This document shows positions 37,480 to 46,546 of a stretch of DNA of 64,000 nucleotides, piece after piece. This DNA is from JAPLJC01 sp963697965. GTDB lineage: Bacteria; Desulfobacterota; Desulfobaccia; Desulfobaccales; 0-14-0-80-60-11. The DNA is taken from assembly GCA_963697965.1 (NCBI GenBank), contig OY969108.1, positions 2,604,001 to 2,668,000 of the forward strand. The letters are read 5' to 3'. Within the stretch, counting starts at the first letter, position 1, and the number at the start of each line of letters is the position of its first letter. Position numbers and translations under genes: made by a program. The notes beneath the pieces are model-generated. The model did no database searches and was not told the DNA's origin. It was given only the letters and a program-made list of their open reading frames with translations.

Positions 37480-38460
37480 TTAATCACCCCTCTGGGCTAG
37501 TTTGGCCTGGCGGGTCTTTTCAGCAGTTTGAACGATTTTCCAATAATTATGCTTCCAGGAGCGATACTTCCAATCTGGGCACTGGGAGCACAGCGGAATC
37601 TCCGTGCCTCGCCGCTCTAAATGCAGCCGGCGGTAATATTCAAACCCTTCACCTTTCCAGATTTCGGCAATGCTTTGCTCGTGGATATTGCCCATATCCG
37701 TAATCGCCCGGATATCATAGCCGCAAACCATGACTTTTCCCCGGGAATCGATATTAAGGCGCTCGAATATAAAGGGACAGGGAATCTGCTCCTCCGGCCG
37801 GAGGTAAGGCTCCGCATTACCCGAGTGGTCTTCATTGATTCCCCAGGTCAAGTACTTGCGCCTTTGAAATTCATCGACGATCCCAGACCAGAATGCCGCG
37901 ACCTGTTCGATATCAACGCCTTCCTGATTGATGCCGCTGGCGATGATCTTCGTTGGAGAACCCATCTGCTGGCGCAACGATACCATGGACTCCACGGTGG
38001 ACACCAGGCGCTCCCAATCCAGGCCGGGGCGAACCGAGCCATAGGTGTCCGGATCCCCTGCATCCACGGAAAATTCGATCATATCCGTGCCACAAGCCAA
38101 CAAGCGCCGGATGGAATTCTCGGTAAAACGAGAGCCATTGGTAATTAAGCCGATCCGGGCCCCTTTGGATTTGGCATATTCGATCAATTCCACCGCTTGC
38201 GGGTGCAACATCGGCTCCCCCCCGCCCGACAACCTGATCCAGGCCCGGTGAGGGCCGCACTGATCAGCGATGATCTTAAACGTATCTTCCTGCATCAGAG
38301 GGCGATCGCGGTATTCCTGGCGAATATCGGAATTGGTATAGGGGCAGTTGGGGCACTGGGCATTACATATATACACAAAGGACAAAACGCACATCATGGG
38401 GAATTCGGTCGCTTCCGGCCGGACCCCATACTCGTTTTGGGTATGTTGTATCTGAGCCAT
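37480..38460 (-). CDS. Radical SAM/SPASM domain protein
   Basis: 326 residues. The [4Fe-4S] radical SAM cysteines are in YICNAQCPNCPYTN (CxxxCxxC). IRLSGGGEPMLHP is the glycine-rich SAM-binding turn, and IGLITNGSRF follows. A C-terminal SPASM-like set of cysteines includes CPFIF, VMVCGYD and CSQCPDWK. Such enzymes perform radical chemistry on peptides, sugars or other small molecules. Within a glycan locus, dehydration or redox modification of a sugar nucleotide or lipid-linked unit is inferred. It sits directly between WbqC and a second radical SAM gene. Confidence 0.88.
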   Translation of the reverse strand: MAQIQHTQNEYGVRPEATEFPMMCVLSFVYICNAQCPNCPYTNSDIRQEYRDRPLMQEDTFKIIADQCGPHRAWIRLSGGGEPMLHPQAVELIEYAKSKGARIGLITNGSRFTENSIRRLLACGTDMIEFSVDAGDPDTYGSVRPGLDWERLVSTVESMVSLRQQMGSPTKIIASGINQEGVDIEQVAAFWSGIVDEFQRRKYLTWGINEDHSGNAEPYLRPEEQIPCPFIFERLNIDSRGKVMVCGYDIRAITDMGNIHEQSIAEIWKGEGFEYYRRLHLERRGTEIPLCSQCPDWKYRSWKHNYWKIVQTAEKTRQAKLAQRGD

Positions 38461-38476
38461 TATTCCCCCAGGGATT

Positions 38477-39478
38477 TCAGTGAATTAGATTGATTACCGG
38501 TGAAGACTTTCCATGCCAAAATGGTCTCGAACCTTCAGACTCCCCTTCTTCCCCGATATATTGGGCGCCAACTACCTGCCAGTCCGGACACCCCTGGCAA
38601 ATCTCGGGAATTTTATCCCATTCATGCCGCCGGTGGAGATCACGCAAGGCGATTTTATGCCGGCCGTGCCAGATTGCCTCGATGGAATGTTCCTTGACAT
38701 TCCCCGCGACGAAGCGTCCCTCATAATCCACGGCGCAGGCTACCAGATCGCCGTTTTGGTGGATGGCCGCGGCATTATTCCCCCAAGGGCAGGCGATACG
38801 AATCGGCACGTCGTTGGAAAGATCCGGGACGACAATGCTGCCGGTGGATGACCAGGACAGCATGCGGCGGATCTTGACCTCGGCTCCCCGGGCTCGCCAA
38901 TAGTCGGTGAACTCCTGGACCTCCCCTTCATTTTCTTTCATGAGGGAAAACTGACATTGGATAACTGGAAACTTTTGACCTCGGGCCTCCCGCTGCCTTA
39001 ACAGCTCCTCGACGGCATGGAAAATTTTATCCCGGCTGCCCCCCACGCGGATCTTCTTAAAGGTTTCGGTCTGGAAGCCGTCCAGACTGACAATAAACCT
39101 TTTTAGAGGCGAGGCCAACACCGGATCGATCATGCGCCCCAGCAAAATCCCGTTACTGTTGAGGACGATATTGCGGCAGCCGGCCGCGGCGGCATAATCC
39201 AACCAACGCCACAAGGTATCGCCCAATAGTAGAGCTTCGCCATAAAAGGTGGGCCAGATTTCGCATTCCGGCATTTCCCGGGCGACTTCATCCACAATGC
39301 GCCTGAAGACCGATTCCTCCATGTCAGCGCGGGGCCGCCGCATTTCCTTGTGAGAACAATGGATGCACATCATATTACAGCGGGAGGTGGTCTCAATCAC
39401 TAATTGCGGTGGGAAGGGATGATCTTGCAGGTCGGCTTCAACTTTGAGGAGGCGTGCGGATTGTTCCTGTCTCAGCAA
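38477..39478 (-). CDS. Radical SAM/SPASM domain protein (second)
   Basis: 333 residues. LVIETTSRCNMMCIHCSHKE carries CxxxCxxC, and FYGEALLLGDTLWRWL and IVLNSNGILLG are the SAM-binding turns. The auxiliary cluster cysteines are ACPWG, LVACAVD and CQGCPDWQ. It is similar in length and architecture to its neighbour at 37480-38460 but diverged in sequence, so duplication with specialisation is plausible. Separated from it by 16 bases. Confidence 0.88.
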   Translation of the reverse strand: MLRQEQSARLLKVEADLQDHPFPPQLVIETTSRCNMMCIHCSHKEMRRPRADMEESVFRRIVDEVAREMPECEIWPTFYGEALLLGDTLWRWLDYAAAAGCRNIVLNSNGILLGRMIDPVLASPLKRFIVSLDGFQTETFKKIRVGGSRDKIFHAVEELLRQREARGQKFPVIQCQFSLMKENEGEVQEFTDYWRARGAEVKIRRMLSWSSTGSIVVPDLSNDVPIRIACPWGNNAAAIHQNGDLVACAVDYEGRFVAGNVKEHSIEAIWHGRHKIALRDLHRRHEWDKIPEICQGCPDWQVVGAQYIGEEGESEGSRPFWHGKSSPVINLIH

Positions 39479-39482
39479 GTGG

Positions 39483-40019
39483 CTAACCCCCCTCTTTTCC
39501 TGTCGACCATTCAGAGGTTAGCAGACGCATCCGAATAACATCTCGAAAACTCCCCTGGATAAAATATTCCTGGGCTAAATCACCCTCTGTTACAAAACCT
39601 AAGGATTGATACATTGTAATAGCGACTTGATTCTCACTGGCAACATGAAGATATATTTTATTAAGGCCCATACTATTAAATCCATAATGCAACAACAGAG
39701 AAAATGCTTCCTTTCCTAGTCCTCGACCTCTTAATGATTTATCCGCTATATAACACCAGGCTTCAGCCCGACGATGTAAGAAATCGATTTTATACAGTCC
39801 CACGTTGCCAACATGATTATTATTATTATCTATAGCCCACACCATTTTGCTAGATTGTTTACAGATGTCTTCGAACCACTTTTCTTGTTCTATTTCGGTT
39901 ACGGGTAAAATACGCAATAAAGCTATACCAATCTCCATATCATTGACCCAGGCGCGGCTGCGATCCAGATCCCTGCGTTCCAATGGCCTAAGAATTAAGT
40001 TATTTCCAATCAAAATCAT
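39483..40019 (-). CDS. GNAT N-acetyltransferase (RimJ/PseH-like)
   Basis: 178 residues. LILRPLERRDLDR is the typical N-terminal strand, SLRGRGLGKEAFSLLLHYGF holds the acetyl-CoA pyrophosphate loop (R/Q-x-x-G-x-G/A), and ASENQVAITMYQSLGF is the C-terminal signature. In polysaccharide loci such enzymes acetylate amino-sugar nucleotides, and the nearby DegT aminotransferase would supply an amino group. Codon use is AT-rich. The gene stops four bases before the radical SAM gene starts. Confidence 0.85.
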   Translation of the reverse strand: MILIGNNLILRPLERRDLDRSRAWVNDMEIGIALLRILPVTEIEQEKWFEDICKQSSKMVWAIDNNNNHVGNVGLYKIDFLHRRAEAWCYIADKSLRGRGLGKEAFSLLLHYGFNSMGLNKIYLHVASENQVAITMYQSLGFVTEGDLAQEYFIQGSFRDVIRMRLLTSEWSTGKEGG

Positions 40020-40057
40020 AAGACTATCCCTAAAAATTAATATCAGTTTAAAGCTAC

Positions 40058-41959
40058 TTATACCTTGATATCATATATTTTATCATACCAAAGTTGAAAG
40101 CAAAGGAGATTCCACAAGCGCGCCGAATGGTCAGCCCCGCCGGCATAATGCTCCTGGACCAAGTGGGCTACGCGGGCGGCTTGAAAAAACCCATGCCGAG
40201 ACAGGCGCTCTTTTGAGAGAGTGGCCAAAACCCAAGGCTTGAGGGAAGTCCGCATCCAGGTATAGATGGGTTGCACAAAGCCTTCCTTGGGCCTGTTGAG
40301 CAAATCCTCCGGCACCAGTCCCTGCATGGCCAGTTTATGCACATATTTATTGATACCCTGAAAGATTTTCATGCTGCCCGGCAACCTATTGGCAAATTCG
40401 ATAATGCGGTAATCGAGATATGGCGAACGGATTTCGATGGAATGGGCCATGGAGAGGCGATCCATAAAGGGGAGGACCTGATTGGGGAGGAGTTCCTGTT
40501 GATCCACCTCTAAAATGGCGTTAAGCGGATCCTGGGCAGTTCCGTGCGAGACCAGGCGTTCATAGATATCCCCACTGTCGACTGCCCCCACCGCCTCCAA
40601 GAAAGACGGGCTTAACAATTGGCGTTTGTCACCTTCACCAAAAACGGCCAAGCGCATACGCCAATGGGATTGATCAGCAGAAGCAATGGATTTTAAGAAA
40701 GTAAATTCGGTTTCCTTATCGAATGGCGTCAGCAGTTCTCTTTCCGACTCGCTGAACTCGGCAAAATTTTCCTTGCCCTGCCCTTTCAGCCTTAAATAGT
40801 GATACATGGGCCACGCCAGCCGATGAGATAAATAGCTGCCAAACAATTCATCCGCACCATCCCCGGAAAGGGCTACCTTCACGTGTTGATGAATCAGGAT
40901 GCTCAAAAAAAAGGTGGATACCGTCCCGGAAAACGGCTCATCGAAGAACTGAAGCACCTCGGGCAGGCGCCCGGCAAATTCTTCTGAACTCAAGATAAAC
41001 TCATGGTGACTGGTGCCCAGGCGTTGGGACATCAATCTGGCATATTCTACGTCCAGCATCTTGCTGGCAAACTGGCCGGAGGGTGGCTCGGCATACCCAA
41101 GACTAAAGGTAGTGACAGGCTGCGATTGGTGGCGGCACATCAAAGTCGTCACCGAACTTGAGTCCACTCCCCCGGAGAGATAAGCCCCATAAGCAACATC
41201 GCAATCCATGCGCAAGCGCACGGCGTCATCCAGAAGGGTGAGAAGATGGCGCCCGGCTTCCTCGGGGGTAATGTCTTCCAGGGGGTGGCCGAAGTCCAAC
41301 TGCCAGTAGGGCGCCGTGTGAACCCGGCCGTTCTCCCAGACCATATAGTGTCCAGGAAGTAGTTGCCGGATATCCCGGTAGACTGTGGCCGGCGCACTGG
41401 TATTCTTGAGGCTCAGATAGTGGTATATCGACGGCAAATCGAGCTGGTGCGAAACTGCGGGATGGACCAATACCGCTTTCAGTTCCGACCCGAAGACCAG
41501 TTGGTCTCCCGCCCAGGCCCAATAGAGGGGTTTTTTGCCGATCCGGTCCCGGTACAGCAGGAGCCGCTGCCGCCGATCATCCCACAGGGCCACGGCAAAC
41601 ATGCCGTTAATTCCGCCCAAGTCCGGCCAGAGATCGCCATACTCTTCGTAAGCGTGGACAATAATCTCCGTGTCGCTGTGATCAGTGCGGAAGTGGTGTC
41701 CCGCCGCCAGCAGTGACCGGCGCAAATCCCGGTGGTTGTAAATCTCGCCGTTAAAAACCACCCAAATGCGCTGATCTTCGTTGGTGATGGGCTGGTCTCC
41801 GGTAGTCAGATCCACAATGGCCAGACGGCGCATCGCCAGATGGACTTGTTCCCGTTCATAGTAGCCATCGCCGTCGGGCCCCCGGTGCCTGAGGGTGGCA
41901 TTCATACGTCGCAGCAAGTCTCCATCCCCCGGACCGATAAACCCGCAAATACCGCACAT
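40058..41959 (-). CDS. Asparagine synthase-like amidotransferase (AsnB type), second copy
   Basis: 633 residues. MCGICGFIGP gives Cys2, VVFNGEIYNHRDLRRSL and DHSDTEIIVHAYEEYG complete the glutaminase site. YLSGGVDSSSVTTLM is the PP-loop and ALSGDGADELFGSY the synthetase motif. It belongs to a different subgroup from the 605-residue protein at 32749-34566 (longer, exopolysaccharide-type AsnB). Probably amidates a carboxylated sugar. First gene of the minus-strand run, facing the plus-strand run at 42044. Confidence 0.92.
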   Translation of the reverse strand: MCGICGFIGPGDGDLLRRMNATLRHRGPDGDGYYEREQVHLAMRRLAIVDLTTGDQPITNEDQRIWVVFNGEIYNHRDLRRSLLAAGHHFRTDHSDTEIIVHAYEEYGDLWPDLGGINGMFAVALWDDRRQRLLLYRDRIGKKPLYWAWAGDQLVFGSELKAVLVHPAVSHQLDLPSIYHYLSLKNTSAPATVYRDIRQLLPGHYMVWENGRVHTAPYWQLDFGHPLEDITPEEAGRHLLTLLDDAVRLRMDCDVAYGAYLSGGVDSSSVTTLMCRHQSQPVTTFSLGYAEPPSGQFASKMLDVEYARLMSQRLGTSHHEFILSSEEFAGRLPEVLQFFDEPFSGTVSTFFLSILIHQHVKVALSGDGADELFGSYLSHRLAWPMYHYLRLKGQGKENFAEFSESERELLTPFDKETEFTFLKSIASADQSHWRMRLAVFGEGDKRQLLSPSFLEAVGAVDSGDIYERLVSHGTAQDPLNAILEVDQQELLPNQVLPFMDRLSMAHSIEIRSPYLDYRIIEFANRLPGSMKIFQGINKYVHKLAMQGLVPEDLLNRPKEGFVQPIYTWMRTSLKPWVLATLSKERLSRHGFFQAARVAHLVQEHYAGGADHSARLWNLLCFQLWYDKIYDIKV

Positions 41960-42043
41960 CTATGTATATTCCTATGTTCGTACTCAAAAAGGGGTAGCAA
42001 TTTGTTCTCTCTTTATACATAATGAATTGATAATTGCAAGATC

Positions 42044-43165
42044 ATGCGGTGGATTAACCTTATCGTCTATGGTATCGGAAGCCATTTAAAATTTATAATG
42101 AGCCTCTCCGCAATCAAAAAAGAATCTAAATTTAAAAATTACATGAACGCATCCCATTGTTACAAGATGACTGCCCCGAACCAGCGCCTGCGGCTCTGGG
42201 GGCTATGGGTCCTCAAGCTGACGGTCGCCGCTGGCCTGGTCGGCTACCTGGTCTATACTGGTAAGATCTCCTTGACTCTGTTTCGAGCTTTTTGCGGTTG
42301 GCAGGGGCTTATGCTGCTGGGCGGAGCTGCGCTTCTCATTATCATGGCCCAGACCCTGGCGGCCTTCCGTCTCTTTCTGCTGTTTAAGGGTCAAGTCCTG
42401 GATATCCTCTGGTCTCTATGCTGGAAAAGCACCTTTATCGGTTTGTTTGCCAACAACTATCTCCCGACATCATTCGGAGGTGATGCCGTTAAGGGTTATT
42501 ATCTGTCCAGGTGGCGGTCGGGTCTGGTTTCTCAGGTCATTGCCACCTTGGTCTACGACCGGTTTTTGGGCATGAGTGCCCTGGTTCTCTTGATCCTGGG
42601 TTTTTTGGGTATTCTGAGTTGGACCGGCCAGCTGAGCTTGGGTATCTTCTACGCCAGGTTGCCGGCAGTAAGCTCTTACCCGATGCTGGCAGTTCTGGTG
42701 GTGGCGAGCGCATGTCTGATTCCGCTCCAGCGACCTAAATTCCGGCACGTGATTGGCCAGTGGTTGAACCGCCACCCGGTCGGCCAGACCATCCATCAAT
42801 TTTTCTGCAATCTGGCCGCCTTCCGGCATCTTGGCCGGGTCTCCCTTGCCTGCCTGGGCATCTCGTTTTTCATCCACCTGTTTGGCGCCATTTCCCTTTA
42901 TCTGGTAGGCCGCGCTTTGAATCTGGAGGCCGGGTTTGTATTGACTCTCGCTTTGGCCCTGCTCATCTTTGTCACCGGTATCATCCCCGTGTCCCCTGGC
43001 AACTTGGGTTGGACGGAGTATCTCGGCTCTCTCCTCTGGTCCTCCCAGGGTTTGGGCTGGGGAGGCAACCTGTGGCTGAGCTTCCGCTTGGTGACAGTGC
43101 TTGTCAGTCTTACGGGGCTCATCGTTTTTCTGCATTTACGCCGGGAGCGGTCGCAGACATCATGA
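42044..43165 (+). CDS. Flippase-like/AglD-type membrane protein (UPF0104 family)
   Basis: 373 residues with about eight membrane helices. LFANNYLPTSFGGDAVKGYY matches the conserved (N)xxxP(x)xxGGD motif of lysylphosphatidylglycerol synthetase TM-region-like proteins, and ITGIIPVSPGNLGWTEYLGS is the second family motif. The start is uncertain. The first 40 residues look unlike the family, so ATG 42143 or 42167 may be the real start, though none has a good ribosome binding site. ATGA overlap with the DegT gene. Role: possibly lipid or lipid-linked sugar handling. Confidence 0.8.
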   Translation: MRWINLIVYGIGSHLKFIMSLSAIKKESKFKNYMNASHCYKMTAPNQRLRLWGLWVLKLTVAAGLVGYLVYTGKISLTLFRAFCGWQGLMLLGGAALLIIMAQTLAAFRLFLLFKGQVLDILWSLCWKSTFIGLFANNYLPTSFGGDAVKGYYLSRWRSGLVSQVIATLVYDRFLGMSALVLLILGFLGILSWTGQLSLGIFYARLPAVSSYPMLAVLVVASACLIPLQRPKFRHVIGQWLNRHPVGQTIHQFFCNLAAFRHLGRVSLACLGISFFIHLFGAISLYLVGRALNLEAGFVLTLALALLIFVTGIIPVSPGNLGWTEYLGSLLWSSQGLGWGGNLWLSFRLVTVLVSLTGLIVFLHLRRERSQTS

Positions 43166-44295
43166 AAGTAGAATTTTTCCGTCACCAACTGGGCGAGGCC
43201 AACTTAAATCGCTTGGCGTCGGTTATGCGCACCATCTTCCTTACCACCGGCAAGGAAGTTGACCTCTTTGAGAAAGAATTTGCGCAATATTTGGGCCAGG
43301 GCCATGCGGTTGGCCTCACCAGCGCCACCGCAGCCCTGCACCTATCTCTCTTGGCCCTGGGAATCGGCCCCGGGGACGAGGTCATCACCACCCCCATGAC
43401 TTTTGTGGCCACCGCCCTGGCCATTATGCACACCGGCGCCCGCCCTGTCTTTGCGGACGTGGAACCGGATACCGGCAACCTGGATATCAACCAGGTTGCC
43501 GCCGGCATCACTCCCCGGACCAAGGCGGTGATGCCCGTGCACCTTTATGGTCAAATGGTGGACATGAGGCGCCTCGACCAACTGGCCAAGACCCACGGGC
43601 TGATCATCGTGGAGGATGCCGCCCATTGTCTGGAAGGGGAACGGGACGAGATTCGGGTTGGCGACTTGGGCCAAACCGCCTGCTTCAGCTTTTACGCCAC
43701 CAAGAGCATTACTTGTGGTGAAGGGGGCGCCGTCACCACGAACGATCCCAGCTTGGCTGAGCTGCTGAGGCAATACCGGCTTCACGGCATGTCCACCGGG
43801 GCAGTGGACCGGTACACGAATCTTTACCGCCACTATGATGTCGAGGTGGAAGGCTGGAAGTATAACATGTCTAATCTGCAGGCGGCCCTTTTGATAGACC
43901 AGATCAAGGAGATAGAGCCCCGGCGTCAGGAACGGGAACGGATTGCCATCTATTACCGGGACAGTTTCTCCGGGCTGGCGGGCCTGGAGATGCCGGCTCT
44001 GCTCCCGGGGGTGAAGCAGGGCCATCATCTCTTCACCATCTGGGTGCATCCGAAACATCGCGATAAAATTCTCTGGGATCTCCAAAAGGAAGCCATCGGG
44101 GTGGCGGTGAATTATCGCGCTTGCCACCTGTTCACCTTATTTCGAGAGAGATACGGATGCCGGGAGGGTGACTTGCCGGTGGCCGAGGCCATTGGCAGTC
44201 GCACTCTTAGCCTGCCTATCTATCCTGGGCTCCAGGTGGCTGAGGTGGAGTATGTGGTGGACACAGTTCGGAGAGTGGTAAAAAATGCCGGCTGA
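43162..44295 (+). CDS. DegT/DnrJ/EryC1 family sugar aminotransferase
   Basis: 377 residues from ATG 43162, which overlaps the previous stop (ATGA). GLTSATAALHLSLLALGIGP and PMTFVATALAIMHTGARPVF bind cofactor phosphate, VEDAAHCLEG holds the Asp, and FYATKSITCGEGG the PLP lysine. It transfers an amino group to a keto-deoxy-sugar nucleotide. Likely partners in the window are the Gmd-type dehydratases as ketosugar sources and the GNAT protein at 39483 for N-acetylation. This chain is inference. Confidence 0.92.
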   Translation: MKVEFFRHQLGEANLNRLASVMRTIFLTTGKEVDLFEKEFAQYLGQGHAVGLTSATAALHLSLLALGIGPGDEVITTPMTFVATALAIMHTGARPVFADVEPDTGNLDINQVAAGITPRTKAVMPVHLYGQMVDMRRLDQLAKTHGLIIVEDAAHCLEGERDEIRVGDLGQTACFSFYATKSITCGEGGAVTTNDPSLAELLRQYRLHGMSTGAVDRYTNLYRHYDVEVEGWKYNMSNLQAALLIDQIKEIEPRRQERERIAIYYRDSFSGLAGLEMPALLPGVKQGHHLFTIWVHPKHRDKILWDLQKEAIGVAVNYRACHLFTLFRERYGCREGDLPVAEAIGSRTLSLPIYPGLQVAEVEYVVDTVRRVVKNAG

Positions 44296-44380
44296 ACCAC
44301 GGGAAATGCAGTAAGACACACATGCGGGCCATTGAGTAACTTGATTGAGATTGACGAGCAGGAGGCAAGAGCGCCGGTAT

Positions 44381-45937
44381 ATGGAATCCACTGGATATGT
44401 CTTTGTAACCCCGGAACTTTCCCCATATTTCAAGATCACCGGGGTAGGGGATCTTCTGCAAAACATTATTGGCGAACTGGCCCGCCGGAACCTGCGAGTG
44501 GCGGTCATCTGCCCCGACTTCGGGGTAGATCCTCGCCACCTGCGTTTCACCAAGTCCATGTCCATTTACTCCACCTCCAACGGTCAGCCCACATCCCTAC
44601 AAGTCAAATTCGCCCGGGATGACCGCGGGGTGGATTATTTCATTATTAAGGATGGGGATATCCAAAGATACCTGAGCGAGGCCTCCTCCTTAAGACTGCA
44701 CCGGGATAAAGTCGGCCATATCTGTCTCACGTTTTGCTATGGGGCTTATCTGATACTGGATGCTTTGTGCCGGGGAGAGCTGGATTTTCCGGTAAACCGC
44801 CTGGTAATGCATGCCTTTCACTGGCAGACCAGCCCCCTGGTGGCCCTGATCGATCAGGCCCCCTGGCGTGACCGGGTGCGCACCGTGCTCACCGTGGACA
44901 TCCTGGATACCCAGGGACGCTTTGAGTCCAAGGTCCTGGAGACCCACGAAATCTATCGTTTGCTCAAACCAGCCTTTGAACAGGAGATCAACTTCCTGCG
45001 CCTGGGCATTAAAAAGGCGGATGTCCTGCACACCGTCAGCCCCAACTATGCCTTGGAGATTCAACATGCACCCAATGGGCGCGGGTTGGAGAGTCTTCTG
45101 AGGGAGCGTTATCAGCAGGGCCGGTTGATCGGCATTTTAAACGGGCTTGATCCTCAAAACTTGGATTGGCGTCAGATTCCAGTCTTAAGAGATCACGATT
45201 TGGCCGTCAGTCTCGAAGCAACGGATCTCTTGGAACAGAAGCAGCGGGCCAAACTCCTGTTCCAACGGACAGCCGGATTGCCGCAAGACCCCTCGGCCTT
45301 TCTCATCAGTATGGGGCATCGTTTTGTCAGACAAAAGAACTTTAAGTTGGTGGTCAATGCTATGGAAGAGCTAATGGCTCTGGAGCCTAGACCCCAAATT
45401 TATTTGCGAGCCTGGCCCGAACCTTGCCAAGACGATGCGGATTGGAACCTGTGGTGGCAGATCGTCCGATTCTCCAAGCGCTTTCGCCATAACCTGGCCT
45501 TCCTTTCCCCGTTCGACCGGGATCAATCCCTGATGAATGAAGAGATTTTTATTGACCGTTTTCTGTATTATGCGGCTTCCGACTTCTTCCTGATGCCTTC
45601 CTTGTGGGAGCCTTGTGGCTTGTGTCAACTTGAGGCCATGCATTTTGGGGCTATTCCCCTGGTTACCGCAGTGGGGGGCCTGATAGATACCGTAAAACCC
45701 TTTGAGGAGGGAAACGAGGGCTGGGGGTTCCACCTGGAGGACCCCTTTGACTCCAGAGCCTTAGTGAAACTCGTGGCCCAGGCCATGGACCTCTGGGCTC
45801 ACCATCCCGGCGTCTGGCAGGAGATGGTCCGCCGGGCCATGTCCTTCGAATCTAGCATTACCCGAACGGTGGACAATTATCTCGAAAGACTTTATCCCCC
45901 TCGAAAAGTTCCTCAAACAGCCTTGCGGGTGACCTGA
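44381..45937 (+). CDS. Starch/glycogen synthase-like GT5 glycosyltransferase
   Basis: 518 residues from ATG 44381. The GT5 N-terminal pattern is present in YVFVTPELSPYFKITGVGD, where the usual KTGGLGD is altered to KITGVGD. The catalytic domain region LITAV-like GHRFVRQKNFKLVVNAME and the acidic pair of the donor site in PSLWEPCGLCQLEAMHFG are clear. Glycogen synthases normally lie with glgB/glgC or similar genes. Here the gene sits in a glycan locus after a DegT gene, so it more likely makes an alpha-glucan-type linkage or branch in the surface polymer. Ribosome site GGAGG is 15-20 bases upstream of ATG. Confidence 0.8.
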   Translation: MESTGYVFVTPELSPYFKITGVGDLLQNIIGELARRNLRVAVICPDFGVDPRHLRFTKSMSIYSTSNGQPTSLQVKFARDDRGVDYFIIKDGDIQRYLSEASSLRLHRDKVGHICLTFCYGAYLILDALCRGELDFPVNRLVMHAFHWQTSPLVALIDQAPWRDRVRTVLTVDILDTQGRFESKVLETHEIYRLLKPAFEQEINFLRLGIKKADVLHTVSPNYALEIQHAPNGRGLESLLRERYQQGRLIGILNGLDPQNLDWRQIPVLRDHDLAVSLEATDLLEQKQRAKLLFQRTAGLPQDPSAFLISMGHRFVRQKNFKLVVNAMEELMALEPRPQIYLRAWPEPCQDDADWNLWWQIVRFSKRFRHNLAFLSPFDRDQSLMNEEIFIDRFLYYAASDFFLMPSLWEPCGLCQLEAMHFGAIPLVTAVGGLIDTVKPFEEGNEGWGFHLEDPFDSRALVKLVAQAMDLWAHHPGVWQEMVRRAMSFESSITRTVDNYLERLYPPRKVPQTALRVT

Positions 45938-46082
45938 TAACCCAAGGCCGATATTGGGCTTGGAAATAAGAATCTTTCTTGCGGATCGCGGCCCCAGTCC
46001 CACTGCCTGCCTGGGGGCCGGCCCCCATTCCCCTGAAGGTTATCGCCTGCGGGGCCGGTAAAAGGTCAAGCAAATCAAAGCC

Positions 46083-46461
46083 ATGGCAATGAATATCTAC
46101 CGCCTCCTCGAATATCCGTGGTTCTATAAACTTACGGTACGAATCTTCTCTTTGGGAGGACGTGCCCGCAAATTGAACTTGTTTATCGACAACTTGTTAA
46201 GTTCGGAGTGCCGTGGACGGGTATTGGAATTAGGCAGTGGCACCTGCCAGTTTCGTACCCTGTTTCTGAAGTATGTGGAAAATTATGTGGCCACCGACAT
46301 TAACCTGAAGTACCTCAAAGATTCCCAGCAGGATGAACCGGGCCTCAATTATGTCGTCTCCGATGCCTCCAGGCTACCTTTCTCGCTCCAAAGATTTGAC
46401 CGTATCTTTGCACTCTACCTCTATCATCACCTCAGCGACCAGCAAACTTTAAACTCCTTAG
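46083..46461 (+). pseudogene. 5' part of SAM methyltransferase gene disrupted by IS
   Basis: First 126 codons of a methyltransferase up to the end of the duplicated CTTAG target. RVLELGSGTCQFRTLFL is the SAM motif and IFALYLYHHLSD the following region. At NSL the IS1380-type element begins and the frame reads into its end (stop at 46481). Joined with 48078-48340 it forms a complete 213-residue protein, 642 nt including stop. The gene follows the GT5 gene in the same direction. Confidence 0.9.
46457..46461. repeat. Target site duplication CTTAG, left copy
   Basis: CTTAG here and at 48073-48077 flank the element; they arise from a 5-bp staggered cut. With one copy removed, the gene reads NSLEEMFRCLKPEG through the site. 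Confidence 0.85.
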
Positions 46462-46510
46462 CCTGGATTATGCCGCAGTAAAAGATAGAAATTAACTTAA
46501 CTATCTGATA

Positions 46511-46519
46511 TAAGGAGGA
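46511..46519 (+). promoter_or_regulatory. Strong Shine-Dalgarno with a displaced start codon
   Basis: TAAGGAGGA precedes ATA (46523) in the transposase frame by few bases; the next GTG start is at 46547, too far from it. An ATA in place of ATG suggests loss of the original start codon, although ATA can initiate poorly. Confidence 0.55.
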
Positions 46520-46546
46520 TAAATAAGCAATTCGGGGGACTCCAAA

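Noticed and set aside
42760..43161. Extended N-terminus of the DegT aminotransferase frame
   Set aside because: Lies inside the preceding membrane protein gene; family start is at 43162.
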